Source of the DNA: Jeongeupia chitinilytica | Lineage (GTDB): Bacteria > Pseudomonadota > Gammaproteobacteria > Burkholderiales > Chitinibacteraceae | DNA: 64,000 nucleotides | NCBI RefSeq assembly: GCF_014652315.1 | Contig: NZ_BMYO01000004.1 | Span: 248,001-312,000, forward strand | Direction of reading: 5' to 3' | In this document: one piece after another, positions 39,290-49,052 of the stretch | How positions within the stretch are numbered: position 1 is the first letter of the stretch | How the letters are laid out: each line of letters opens with the position of its first letter | The notes under the pieces: generated by a model | The model's input: the letters and a program-made list of their open reading frames with translations, nothing else | Databases searched by the model: none | What the model was told of the DNA's origin: nothing | Program-made: the position numbers and the translations under genes

Positions 39290-41740
39290 ATGATGAGTTC
39301 TTCCGAGCGCCTCGCCACCGCTTCCACGCTGCCCGTCCGCCTCGGACTGTTGTGGCAGCGCCGCCTTCGCGACGCCCTGACCCGCTTTGCCCACGCCCAG
39401 ACGCTGCCGCAAGTACCGTTCACGGCCAATCCCTTCTTTGCCGCGGCCGACTATCTCGCCGATACGTTCGAGCGCCAGACGCTGTTCTGGGACACCTTCC
39501 GCCAGCGCGGCGACAACTATCTGGAGCATGCCAAGGCCGGCAAGCCGCCACTGCTGCATTTCGACTACGAGATCATCGTCGACGGCCGGCAGTTCAAGCG
39601 CCCGGTCAACTATGCACTGGCCGCGATCGCTCCGCCCGAAGGCGTCGTGATCGATCCGGACGCCCGCCCCTACGTGATCATCGACCCGCGCGCCGGCCAC
39701 GGCCCCGGCATCGGCGGTTTCAAGGACGACTCGGAAGTCGGCATGGCCATGCGCGCCGGCAGCCCGGTGTATTTCTGCATCTTTTTCCCCGAACCCGAAG
39801 CCGGCCAGACGCTCGCCGACGTCACCGCGGCCGAGGCCGACTTCCTGCGCGAAGTGATCCGCCGCCACCCCGGTTCGCCCAAGCCGGCGCTGGTCGGCAA
39901 CTGCCAGGGCGGCTGGGCCGCGATGCTGGTCGCGGCGCAGAATCCCGAACTCGTCGGCGCGCTGGTGATGAACGGCGCACCGGTGTCGTACTGGGCCGGC
40001 AACGACGGCGGCAACCCGATGCGCTACGCCGGCGGCAATCTCGGCGGCGCTTGGACGGCGCTGCTGGCGTCCGACCTTGGTGCCGGCAAGTTCGACGGTG
40101 CCTACCTGGTCGACAATTTCGAAGGACTCGATCCGGCCAACACGCTGGTCAAAAAGAACTACCACCTGTACGACCAGATCGATACCGAGCCGCCGCGCTT
40201 CCTCGAATTCGAGCGCTGGTGGGGCGGCTACTTCCTGATGAACGAGGAAGAAATCCGCTGGATCGTCGAAAACCTCTTCGTCGGCAACAACCTGACCGAA
40301 GGCAAGGCCGTCAGCAGCCACGGCGCGTTCGACCTGCGCCAGCTGCGCGCCCCCGTGGTCGTATTCGCGTCGATGGGCGACAACATCACCCCGCCGCAAC
40401 AGGCGTTCAACTGGATTCTCGACCTGTATCCGACCACGGCCGCGCTCAAGCAGTCGGGCCAGGTCGTCGTCGGGCTCGAGCACAAGACCACCGGCCACCT
40501 CGGCATCTTCGTGTCGGCCAAGATCGCGCTGAAGGAACATGCCAAGATCGTCGAACTGCTCGAAGTGATCGAGACGCTCGAACCGGGCCTGTACCAGCTG
40601 AAAATCGACACCGTCACCGGTAGCGACGGCAAGCCGCGCTACGAGGCCGAGCTGATCGAGCGCTCGGTCGAGGAATTGCGCGGCCTGCAGAAGTTCGAGC
40701 GTCACGACGAAGCGCCGTTCGCCGCGGTCGAAGCCGTGTCCACGCTCGGCACGTCGATCTACTCGACGCTGGTCCGGCCGTGGCTGGCGCCGCTGGTGAC
40801 CGAAGACGCCGCCGAGATCGGCCGCCAGCTCCATCCGCTGCGCGTGCAGCACTGGGGCTGGTCGAGCTACAACCCGCTGGCCAGACTCAACGCCGGTGTC
40901 GCCGAGGTCGTGCGCGCGCACCGCACGCCGCGCGATCCCGATCTGCGCCCGCTGGAGCGCTGGGCATCGCAACAGCTGGCCACCTCGCTCGACCTGTACC
41001 GCGACCTGCGCGACGCGACCAGCGAGCTGCTGTTCTTCAATACCTACGGCCTGCTGGCGCTTGGCGGCATCGGTGTCGAGAACATTCCCGACTACCTGAA
41101 AAAGGACGGCCAGGCCGACGCCGAGTTCGACGATGCGGCGCTGCTTGCCCGCCTGCCCGTGGGCGACAACGCCGACGGCATGATCCGGCTGGCCATCCTG
41201 ATCACCCAGGGCCTGTCGTCGATCAAGGTCGAGCGCCGCAGCTCGGCGTACGAATGGCTGGTGCAGGAACGCACGCTGGCCGCGCTGGACCCGGCCGAAC
41301 GGCACACCAAGATCCGCGAGCAATCGCTGCTGGTCTGGCGCTTCCCGGCCGAGGCACGCAAGACGCTTCCCAAGCTCTTCGACAGCCACAAGGCGCTGGT
41401 CACGGCATTCGAACATTTCGACGCGCTGATCCACGTGATTCCGGATGCCACCGAAGCCCTAGACAACCTGAGCGAGCTGCGGGCCGAAGTGCTGCCGGAA
41501 CAACCGAAGGCCGAATGGCCGTCTGCGGCGCCCGCAGTTGCCCCGGCCAAGCCAGGCGCACCGGCCGCGGAAGCCAAACCGGCCCGGACCGTCACCCGAC
41601 GTACCGCGACCAAGCCGGCTGCCGCCAAGCCGGCCACCGTGACGGCCACCACGGCTGCCGCAACCGAAACACCGGCCAAGGCGGCGCGCCGGCGCCCGAC
41701 CGCCTCCAAAACGGCCACCACCAAAAAGGACAAGGAATGA
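39290..41740 (+). CDS. DUF3141 (PHA-synthase-like alpha/beta-hydrolase) protein with histone-H1-like tail, 816 aa
   Basis: The first 430 residues are an alpha/beta-hydrolase related to PhaC: VIIDPRAGHGPGIGG near residue 130, a nucleophile elbow GNCQGGWAA with Cys in the PhaC-like position, the acid VVFASMGDNITPP, and the His in EHKTTGHLG. The remaining DUF3141 part follows to about 735. The last 75 residues are a low-complexity Ala/Pro/Lys/Thr-rich tail (AAPAVAPAKPGAPAAEAK, then KPAAAKPATVTATTAA) resembling the DNA-binding tails of PhaF and histone H1. ATG 39290 follows AAGGAG. The stop overlaps the fabI start (ATGA), so the genes are coupled. The catalytic activity is unproven. Confidence 0.85.
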   Translation: MMSSSERLATASTLPVRLGLLWQRRLRDALTRFAHAQTLPQVPFTANPFFAAADYLADTFERQTLFWDTFRQRGDNYLEHAKAGKPPLLHFDYEIIVDGRQFKRPVNYALAAIAPPEGVVIDPDARPYVIIDPRAGHGPGIGGFKDDSEVGMAMRAGSPVYFCIFFPEPEAGQTLADVTAAEADFLREVIRRHPGSPKPALVGNCQGGWAAMLVAAQNPELVGALVMNGAPVSYWAGNDGGNPMRYAGGNLGGAWTALLASDLGAGKFDGAYLVDNFEGLDPANTLVKKNYHLYDQIDTEPPRFLEFERWWGGYFLMNEEEIRWIVENLFVGNNLTEGKAVSSHGAFDLRQLRAPVVVFASMGDNITPPQQAFNWILDLYPTTAALKQSGQVVVGLEHKTTGHLGIFVSAKIALKEHAKIVELLEVIETLEPGLYQLKIDTVTGSDGKPRYEAELIERSVEELRGLQKFERHDEAPFAAVEAVSTLGTSIYSTLVRPWLAPLVTEDAAEIGRQLHPLRVQHWGWSSYNPLARLNAGVAEVVRAHRTPRDPDLRPLERWASQQLATSLDLYRDLRDATSELLFFNTYGLLALGGIGVENIPDYLKKDGQADAEFDDAALLARLPVGDNADGMIRLAILITQGLSSIKVERRSSAYEWLVQERTLAALDPAERHTKIREQSLLVWRFPAEARKTLPKLFDSHKALVTAFEHFDALIHVIPDATEALDNLSELRAEVLPEQPKAEWPSAAPAVAPAKPGAPAAEAKPARTVTRRTATKPAAAKPATVTATTAAATETPAKAARRRPTASKTATTKKDKE

Positions 41741-42501
41741 AGACGCTTGAAGGCCGCATTGCGCTGATCACCGGCATCGCCAACGAAAACTCGATCGCCT
41801 ATGGCGTGGCCCGGGCGCTGAAAGCGCGCGGTGCCGAGCTGGTGGTCACCTATGTCAACGACCGCACGCTCGACTTCATCAAGCCGCTGCTGCCCGAACT
41901 GGATCCGGCGCTGGTGCTCAAGTGCGACGTCAGCGACGACGCTTCGCTCGACGCCACCTTCACCGCGATCACCGACAAGTTCGGCAAGCTCGACATCGCG
42001 CTGCACTCGATCGCGTTCGCGCAGAAGGACGACCTGCACGGGCGCGTCGTCGATACCAGCCGCGAAGGTTTCATGCAGGCGATGGACATCTCCTGCCATT
42101 CCTTCGTGCGCATTGCCCACCGTGCCGAACCGCTGATGAAGGACGGCGGTACGCTGATCACGATGAGCTACTACGGTGCCGAGAAGGTCGTGCCGAACTA
42201 CGGCGTGATGGGCCCGGTGAAGGCCGCGCTCGAGAGCACCGCGCGTTATCTCGCCAACGAACTGGGGCCGAAAAAGATCCGCGTCCACGCGGTGTCGCCG
42301 GGTCCGGTGCAGACGCGCGCCGCCAGCGGCATCCGCGAGTTCGGCCTCCTGATCGAGAACTCGATCCAGCACGCGCCGCTGCGCGAGCTGATCGACATCG
42401 ACGACGTCGGCGAAGCCACGGCCTTCCTGTGCGAGGACGGCGCCAAGCGCATTACCGGGTCGGTGTTCTACGTCGATGGCGGGATCAACATCGTGTCCTG
42501 A
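41737..42501 (+). CDS. fabI: Enoyl-[acyl-carrier-protein] reductase (NADH)
   Basis: FabI performs the last reduction of each fatty-acid elongation cycle. The 254-residue protein keeps the divergent SDR motifs: ITGIANENSIAYGVA for cofactor binding, and the catalytic pair Tyr155 and Lys162 in PNYGVMGPVKAALES. The sequence HSIAFAQKDDL has alanine at the position of E. coli Gly93, which is common in other FabI proteins. The start ATG overlaps the stop of the upstream DUF3141 gene, and CAAGGA inside that gene serves as ribosome binding site. A terminator follows 24 bases after the stop. Confidence 0.96.
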   Translation: MKTLEGRIALITGIANENSIAYGVARALKARGAELVVTYVNDRTLDFIKPLLPELDPALVLKCDVSDDASLDATFTAITDKFGKLDIALHSIAFAQKDDLHGRVVDTSREGFMQAMDISCHSFVRIAHRAEPLMKDGGTLITMSYYGAEKVVPNYGVMGPVKAALESTARYLANELGPKKIRVHAVSPGPVQTRAASGIREFGLLIENSIQHAPLRELIDIDDVGEATAFLCEDGAKRITGSVFYVDGGINIVS

Positions 42502-42525
42502 ATGGGCTGCATGTCCGCAAACGAC

Positions 42526-42549
42526 AAAAGCCGGCTTCGCCGGCTTTTT
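42526..42549 (+). terminator. Terminator after fabI
   Basis: AAAAGCCGGC (42526-42535) pairs with GCCGGCTTTT (42539-42548) around TTC, followed by a T run. Confidence 0.9.
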
Positions 42550-42565
42550 CCATTCCATACAAATA

Positions 42566-42594
42566 TTGACTGATGAAGTAAGAAAAATTAGATT
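42566..42594 (+). promoter_or_regulatory. Predicted sigma-70 promoter of the LprI-like gene
   Basis: TTGACT (42566-42571) and TAGATT (42589-42594) are separated by 17 bases in an A+T-rich spacer. Transcription would start near 42601, 20 bases before ATG 42621. Confidence 0.68.
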
Positions 42595-42620
42595 GGCGCA
42601 CCATCATCTGGAGCCAAGTC

Positions 42621-42995
42621 ATGAACATCCGCCTTCTGGCCGCCGTTGCCGCCTTCGTTTCGGTACCTGTCTGGGCCAATTCAAGCTGCGACAAGCCCAA
42701 GAACGACTTTGACGACCTGTACTGCCTGAACAAGGTCTATCAGCAGGCCGATCAGGACCTCAACGCCAGTTACGGCACGCTCAGCAAGCAGCTCGACGCT
42801 GCCGGCAAAAGCGCCCTGAAGCGTGGCCAGCTCGCCTGGATTGCCCAACGCAACACCGATTGCAGCTACAAGGACGCCAAGGGCTTCTACGTCAATCTCG
42901 ACTGTGCCGCGCGTACGACGATCGACCGCAACACCTTCCTCACCGACCGCATCCGCGAGTGCCGCAGTTCGGGTTGCATGAACAGCAAGCTGTAA
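42621..42995 (+). CDS. LprI/DUF1311 family secreted protein, 124 aa
   Basis: A signal peptide (MNIRLLAAVAAFVSVPVWA) leads into a small domain with the DUF1311 pattern: six cysteines after cleavage (CDKPKNDFDDLYCLNKVYQQ, the later NTDCSYKD, LDCAART, ECRSSGC) and the core helix DLNASYGTLSKQLDAAGK followed by QLAWIAQRN. LprI of Mycobacterium inhibits lysozyme; other family members have no known role. GGAG precedes ATG 42621. The gene is flanked by terminators and has its own promoter, so it is monocistronic. Confidence 0.85.
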   Translation: MNIRLLAAVAAFVSVPVWANSSCDKPKNDFDDLYCLNKVYQQADQDLNASYGTLSKQLDAAGKSALKRGQLAWIAQRNTDCSYKDAKGFYVNLDCAARTTIDRNTFLTDRIRECRSSGCMNSKL

Positions 42996-43020
42996 AAAAA
43001 CCGGCCTGATCAGGCCGGTT
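42994..43020. terminator. Terminator between the LprI-like gene and ilvA
   Basis: AACCGGCCTGATCAGGCCGGTT (split as AACCGGCCTGA 42999-43009 and TCAGGCCGGTT 43010-43020) is a perfect palindrome next to a run of A residues. The T tract lies on the minus strand, so it mainly terminates ilvA. Confidence 0.82.
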
Positions 43021-43039
43021 CTCGGTTCGGATCACTCCG

Positions 43040-44563
43040 TCACGAAGCGAGGAAGAGCTGGTACGCCTCGTTGTCGGTTTCGATCCAGTACGGGTAGCCC
43101 AGCTTGTCGAGGAAGGCGGCGAATTCGGCGTCGTCCTCCTGCGGCACCTGGATGCCGACGAGAATGCGGCCGTAATCGGCACCGTGGTTGCGGTAGTGGA
43201 ACAGGCTGATGTTCCAGCCGACGCTCATGCTTTCGAGGAAGCCCAGCAGCGCGCCCGGGCGCTCGGGGAATTCAAAACGCAGCAGGCGCTCGTTCTTCAC
43301 TTGCGGTGCGTGCCCGCCGACCAGATGACGGACGTGCAGCTTGGCCAGTTCGTTGTCGGTCAGGTCGGTCGCCGGCAGGCCGTTGGCGGCCAGTTTCTCG
43401 ATCAGCTCGGTGACTTCCGAGCGGTTCTGGATCGACAGGCCGACGAAGACATGCGCCTGGGTATCGTCGCCGTAGCGGTAGTTGAACTCGGTGACGTTGC
43501 GTGCGCCGATCAGGCTGCAGAACTGGCGGAAGGCGCCCGGCTTTTCCGGGACGGTCACGGCGACGACGGCTTCGCGGCCCTCGCCGAGTTCGGCCTGCTC
43601 GGCCACGTAACGGAGCCGGTCGAAGTTCATGTTCGCGCCCGAGGCGATCGCCACCAGCGTCTTGCCTTCGACCTTCTCGCGTGCCGCCCACGCCTTGGCG
43701 CCGGCGATCGCCAGCGCGCCGGCCGGTTCGAGAATCGAGCGGGTGTCTTCGAACACGTCCTTGATCGCCGCACACATGGCGTCGGTATCGACCAGGATCA
43801 CGTCGTCGACGAACTGCTGGCAAAGGCGGAAGGTTTCCTCTCCGACCTGCTTGACCGCGACGCCGTCGGCAAAGATGCCGACCTGCGGCAGGTTGACGCG
43901 CTCGCCGAGCTTGAGCGACAGGTACATCGCGTTGGCATCGGTCGGCTCGACGCCGATGATCTTCACTTCGGGCCGCAGCCGCTTGATGTAGGCCGCCACG
44001 CCGGCAATCAGGCCGCCGCCGCCGACCGGGATGAACACGGCGTCGAGCGGGTCCGGGTGCTGCATCATGATTTCCATCCCGCAGGTACCCTGCCCGGCGA
44101 TCACGTCCGGATCGTCGAACGGATGGATGAAGGTCGCACCGGTTTCCTCGACCAGCTTCATCGCATGCGCATAGCAGTCGGAATACGAATCGCCGACCAG
44201 CACCGCTTCGGCGCCGCGGCGGGTGACCGCGTCGACCTTGATGCGCGGTGTCGTCGCCGGCATGACGATGGTCGCGCGACAGCCGAGCTTCTGCGCCGAC
44301 AGCGCAACGCCCTGCGCGTGATTGCCGGCCGAGGCGGCGATCACGCCACGGTCGAGGTCGGCGCGCGACAGCCGGACCATGCGGTTGTAGGCGCCGCGAA
44401 TCTTGAACGAGAACACCGGCTGCATGTCTTCGCGCTTGAGCAGAATCTGGTTGCCGATGCGGCGACTCAGGTTCGGGGCAAGTTCGAGCGGCGTTTCGAT
44501 CGCCGCATCGTAGACGCGGGCGGTGAGGATGCGTTCAAGGTAATCGTTCGGCGGCTGGGTCAT
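43040..44563 (-). CDS. ilvA: Threonine ammonia-lyase, biosynthetic
   Basis: IlvA deaminates threonine to 2-oxobutanoate, the first step of isoleucine synthesis. The 507-residue protein has the PLP lysine at residue 54 (FSFKIRGAYNRM), the glycine loop VGGGGLIAGVAAYIK and the SAGNHAQG phosphate-binding motif. Two ACT-like regulatory repeats follow from about residue 330 (EKPGAFRQFCSLIGARNVTE and ERPGALLGFLESMSVGWNIS), expected to bind isoleucine and valine, so it is the feedback-regulated form, not the short catabolic one. It is monocistronic, with a GCAGTGCAACA element 81 bases upstream of the start. Confidence 0.96.
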   Translation of the reverse strand: MTQPPNDYLERILTARVYDAAIETPLELAPNLSRRIGNQILLKREDMQPVFSFKIRGAYNRMVRLSRADLDRGVIAASAGNHAQGVALSAQKLGCRATIVMPATTPRIKVDAVTRRGAEAVLVGDSYSDCYAHAMKLVEETGATFIHPFDDPDVIAGQGTCGMEIMMQHPDPLDAVFIPVGGGGLIAGVAAYIKRLRPEVKIIGVEPTDANAMYLSLKLGERVNLPQVGIFADGVAVKQVGEETFRLCQQFVDDVILVDTDAMCAAIKDVFEDTRSILEPAGALAIAGAKAWAAREKVEGKTLVAIASGANMNFDRLRYVAEQAELGEGREAVVAVTVPEKPGAFRQFCSLIGARNVTEFNYRYGDDTQAHVFVGLSIQNRSEVTELIEKLAANGLPATDLTDNELAKLHVRHLVGGHAPQVKNERLLRFEFPERPGALLGFLESMSVGWNISLFHYRNHGADYGRILVGIQVPQEDDAEFAAFLDKLGYPYWIETDNEAYQLFLAS

Positions 44564-44643
44564 GGCGGATTCACTTCTTTTTGGCGACGTTGAATACGGG
44601 AAACTACTGTAGCGGGGATGGCGGGATCAGGCCAGCGCCAATC

Positions 44644-44654
44644 GCAGTGCAACA
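44644..44654. promoter_or_regulatory. GCAGTGCAACA element upstream of ilvA
   Basis: This 11-mer is identical to the one at 39214-39224 and differs by one base from the one at 11468-11478. It lies between the divergent ends of ilvA and the EamA gene's 3' end, so only ilvA could be controlled from here. Confidence 0.3.
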
Positions 44655-44671
44655 TCGACCGGCACCGGTCC

Positions 44672-45538
44672 TCAGTGCCGACGGCTGGCCAGCATCAGCA
44701 GCACCACGCCGGCCAGCACCACCCCCATGCCGGTCAGCATCACACCGGACACGTGCTCGCCGGCGATCAGCCAGCCCAGCAGCACCGCCACCGGCGGATT
44801 CACGTAGGCATAGCTGGACGCCAGCACCGGCTTGGCATGGGTCAGCACGTAGACGAAGGCGTTGAACGCGATCAGCGAGCCGAACACGGTCAGGTAGGCG
44901 AGCGCGGTCCAGCTTTGCCAGCCGACGTGGTCGGGCATGACCTCGCCGCGCAGTTGCGACACCACCGCGAGCACGCAGCCGGCAGTCAGCATCTGGATGC
45001 CGGCCGACATCGGCCCGGGCGGCAGCGGCAGCCGGCGCTGCCAGACCGCGGCGAACGACCACACCAGCGCCACCGCCAGCAGCAGCGCAAACCCCCAGGG
45101 TGCGCCGCCGAACCGGGTGTCCTGCTGCAGCAGCACCACGCCACCGAGACCGAGCGCGACCCCCAGCCATTCGAGCCGGTGCGGCCGGTTGCCCCACGCC
45201 CAGTCGAACAGCACGGCGAACAGCGGTGCCACCGCCAGCAGCAGCGCCGCCAGCCCGGACGGCACCTCCGTCTCGACGACGCAGACGGCGCCGTTGCCGA
45301 ACGCCAGCATCATCGTGCCGATCAGCATCGCCGAGCGCGCCTGCCGCCAGCTCGGCCACGGTGCACCGCGCCATTTCAGCCACGTCAGCATCAGCGCACC
45401 GGCGATGACGAAGCGCATCGACGCCATCATCAATGGTGGCAGGTCCTCGACCGCGTAGCGGATGCCGAGGTAGGTCGAGCCCCAGACGACGTACATCAGC
45501 AGGAGCGAAACGATCAGGCGCGAGTCGAATGATTTCAT
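44672..45538 (-). CDS. EamA/DMT family exporter (YedA-like), 288 aa
   Basis: Ten hydrophobic helices arranged as two five-helix EamA repeats; the second repeat begins near residue 145 (GGAPWGFALLLAVALVWSF). The N-terminal VWGSTYLGIRYAVEDLPPLM and later AYVNPPVAVLLGWLIAGE are the DMT hallmarks. The family exports metabolites and amino acids; the nearest well-known relative by pattern is YedA. I start it at ATG 45538 (MKSFDSRLIVS) because the first helix begins shortly after. The gene reads away from hslU, and the two starts are about 120 bases apart. Confidence 0.88.
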   Translation of the reverse strand: MKSFDSRLIVSLLLMYVVWGSTYLGIRYAVEDLPPLMMASMRFVIAGALMLTWLKWRGAPWPSWRQARSAMLIGTMMLAFGNGAVCVVETEVPSGLAALLLAVAPLFAVLFDWAWGNRPHRLEWLGVALGLGGVVLLQQDTRFGGAPWGFALLLAVALVWSFAAVWQRRLPLPPGPMSAGIQMLTAGCVLAVVSQLRGEVMPDHVGWQSWTALAYLTVFGSLIAFNAFVYVLTHAKPVLASSYAYVNPPVAVLLGWLIAGEHVSGVMLTGMGVVLAGVVLLMLASRRH

Positions 45539-45586
45539 TTTCAACAGATTACCGGCAGCGACGGTAATCCACACGTCACAGCGCGG

Positions 45587-45614
45587 CTTTAAATATGCCG
45601 TCACAGCCCCATTT
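45587..45614 (+). promoter_or_regulatory. Predicted heat-shock (sigma-32) promoter of hslU
   Basis: CTTTAAA (45587-45593) and CCCCATTT (45607-45614) are 13 bases apart. The sigma-32 consensus is CTTGAAA, then CCCCATNT at 11-16 bases, so the -10 box is a perfect match and the -35 has one mismatch. The ATG of hslU follows at 45661. Confidence 0.7.
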
Positions 45615-45660
45615 GCTGTGGATTGAGACCGACCGCGATTGACGCCGCAAGGATTGCACC

Positions 45661-46989
<1,329 letters not shown>

Positions 46990-47012
46990 ATCCGTACAAG
47001 CTTGTGCACTCG

Positions 47013-47040
47013 AAAACCGGTGCCCGTGCACCGGTTTTTT
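47013..47040 (+). terminator. Terminator after hslU
   Basis: AAAACCGGTGC (47013-47023) pairs with GCACCGGTTTT (47028-47038) around CCGT, followed by more T residues. Confidence 0.9.
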
Positions 47041-47060
47041 CATTCAGGCGGGCGAACGAC

Positions 47061-47720
47061 ATGGGCTTCAAGCAGTTCTGGGTCGACCCCTACCAGACCG
47101 GACTCGACACCACCGTCGCCGGTGTCGACGGCGATACGCTCACGCTGGCGTCGACGATCTTCTTCGCGTTTTCGGGCGGGCAGGAAAGCGATACCGGCAG
47201 TATCGGCGGCAGGCCGGTACTGGGTGCCGAAAAGCGCGGCCTCGACATCGTCTACACGCTGGCGCCCGGCCACGGCCTGCGGCCCGGTGAGCCGGTCCGG
47301 GTGGAAATCGACTGGCCGCGCCGCCACGCCCTGATGCGGCTGCATTTCGCCGCCGAGATCGTCCTCGAACTCGTTTGCGCGCGACTGCCCGGCGTCGCCA
47401 AGATCGGCGCCCACATCGCTGCGGACAAGGCGCGGATCGACTTCGAATGGCCCGAACCGGTCACGCCGTTGCTGGCCGCGCTTGCCGCACAGGCCAACGC
47501 CATCGTCGCCGCCGACCTCGCGATCGGGACCGGCTTTTCGGACGAAGCGGCCGAGCGCCGCTACTGGCAGATCGACGGCTTCGCCCGCGTGCCGTGCGGC
47601 GGCACGCACGTGAAGCGCACCGGCGAGATCGGCGCGATTTCACTCCGGCGCAGGAATGTCGGCCGCGGCAAGGAGCGGATCGAAATCAGCGTCGCCGACC
47701 CCGCCCCGGCATCGGATTAG
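47061..47720 (+). CDS. Alanyl-tRNA editing protein, AlaX-like, 219 aa
   Basis: The protein corresponds to the editing domain of alanyl-tRNA synthetase and is expected to hydrolyse mischarged seryl- or glycyl-tRNA(Ala). The glycine-rich start FFAFSGGQESDTGSIGG and the C-terminal VPCGGTHVKRTGEIG (C-x-x-x-H zinc ligands) are clear. The other zinc motif HxxxH reads HFAAE (RLHFAAEIVLELV), with Glu in place of the second His. ATG 47061 (MGFKQFWVDPYQTGLD) is the natural family start. It overlaps the convergent OYE gene by four bases. Confidence 0.87.
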   Translation: MGFKQFWVDPYQTGLDTTVAGVDGDTLTLASTIFFAFSGGQESDTGSIGGRPVLGAEKRGLDIVYTLAPGHGLRPGEPVRVEIDWPRRHALMRLHFAAEIVLELVCARLPGVAKIGAHIAADKARIDFEWPEPVTPLLAALAAQANAIVAADLAIGTGFSDEAAERRYWQIDGFARVPCGGTHVKRTGEIGAISLRRRNVGRGKERIEISVADPAPASD

Positions 47721-48805
47721 CGCCGGCCGGACACGTCGTGGCGACTGCGCGCCGCGCGTTCGTACTGTGCCGGCCACGGCACCGGCTGTTTCAGGACCGC
47801 GGCGGCGTTGAGCGGCCAGTGCGGATCGCGCAGCAGTTCGCGCGCCAGCATCACCAGATCGGCGTCGCCATTGGCGATGATCTGTTCGGCCTGCTCGGGC
47901 GCCGTGATCATGCCGACCGCCGACGCCGGCACGCCGGCTTCGCGCCGTACCCACGCGGCAAACGGTGTCTGGTAGCCGGGACCGACCGGAATCACCGCGT
48001 CGGGTACCATGCCGCCGGTCGATACGTCGATCAGGTCGACACCGGCGTCCTTGAGCCGGCGCGACAGTTCAACCGTATCGTCGGCATTCCAGCCGCCGTC
48101 GGCCCAGTCGGTCGCGGACAGGCGCACGAACAGCGGCAGCGCCGCCGGCCAGATTTCTCGCACGACCTCGACGACCTCGAACAGCAGCCGTGCACGGTTG
48201 TCGAAGCTGCCGCCATAGGCGTCGTCGCGGCGATTGGCCAGCGGCGACAGGAACTGGTGCAGCAGATAGCCGTGCGCGGCATGGATTTCGACCACCTTGA
48301 AGCCGGCCTGCAGCGCGCGACGGGTGGCGGCGGCAAAATCGGCGACGACACGACCGATGTCGGCAACCGACATCGCGACCGGCACCGCATAGTCGCCGAA
48401 TGCCAGCGCCGACGGCGCGATCGTTGCCCAGCCGCCCTCCGCCACCGGCACGCTGCCACTGCCCGACCACGTCCGGTACGTACTGGCCTTGCGGCCGGCG
48501 TGCGCCAGCTGGATGCCCGGCACGCTGCCCTGCGATTCGATGAAGCGGGTGATGCGCGCCAGCGGCCCGATCTGGCCGTCGTGCCACAGGCCGAGATCCT
48601 GCGGGCTGATTCGCCCTTCGGGCGATACGGCGGTGGCCTCGGCGATCACCAGCCCGGCACCACCACGGGCAAAGCTGCCCAGATGCACCAGATGCCAGTC
48701 GTCGGCCATGCCGTCGACTGCCGAGTACTGGCACATCGGCGAAACGGCAATGCGGTTCGGCAAACGGGTCTGACGCAGCGTCAGCGGTTCGAACAGTCGG
48801 GCCAT
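47717..48805 (-). CDS. NADH:flavin oxidoreductase, old yellow enzyme family (YqjM-like)
   Basis: A 362-residue FMN-containing ene-reductase. The start RLFEPLTLRQTRLPNRIAVS and then PMCQYSA, HAGRKAS and the substrate motif EIHAAHGYLLHQFLSP (His-x-x-His-like pair) are those of YqjM-type enzymes, as is the cysteine in MCQYS that tunes the flavin. RDDAYGGSFDNRARL and ADLVMLARELLRDPHWPL complete the fold. Such enzymes reduce activated C=C bonds in stress or detoxification. I choose ATG 48805, preceded by GGAG within ATGGAGTCC; a start at 48817 would add four residues. Confidence 0.92.
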   Translation of the reverse strand: MARLFEPLTLRQTRLPNRIAVSPMCQYSAVDGMADDWHLVHLGSFARGGAGLVIAEATAVSPEGRISPQDLGLWHDGQIGPLARITRFIESQGSVPGIQLAHAGRKASTYRTWSGSGSVPVAEGGWATIAPSALAFGDYAVPVAMSVADIGRVVADFAAATRRALQAGFKVVEIHAAHGYLLHQFLSPLANRRDDAYGGSFDNRARLLFEVVEVVREIWPAALPLFVRLSATDWADGGWNADDTVELSRRLKDAGVDLIDVSTGGMVPDAVIPVGPGYQTPFAAWVRREAGVPASAVGMITAPEQAEQIIANGDADLVMLARELLRDPHWPLNAAAVLKQPVPWPAQYERAARSRHDVSGRR

Positions 48806-49052
48806 GATGGACTCCATGATGTGATCAATATCTGAACCATCATAGATGGGGACGCCGCGGCCGTTTTCAGCACCCCGCATGCCGCTCGCGTTCCGGTGGT
48901 ACGCCCCCGCCCCGGACGGCGGTCTCAGATCGGTATTTTGTTGTGTTACACAACGTTATTTATGCCAAGCGGGCACGGCAAAACTGCATCAGCATACAGT
49001 CATATCCATCCCTGCTTCGTTCGCCGTCCCGGCGCACGGCATCGAGGAAACC

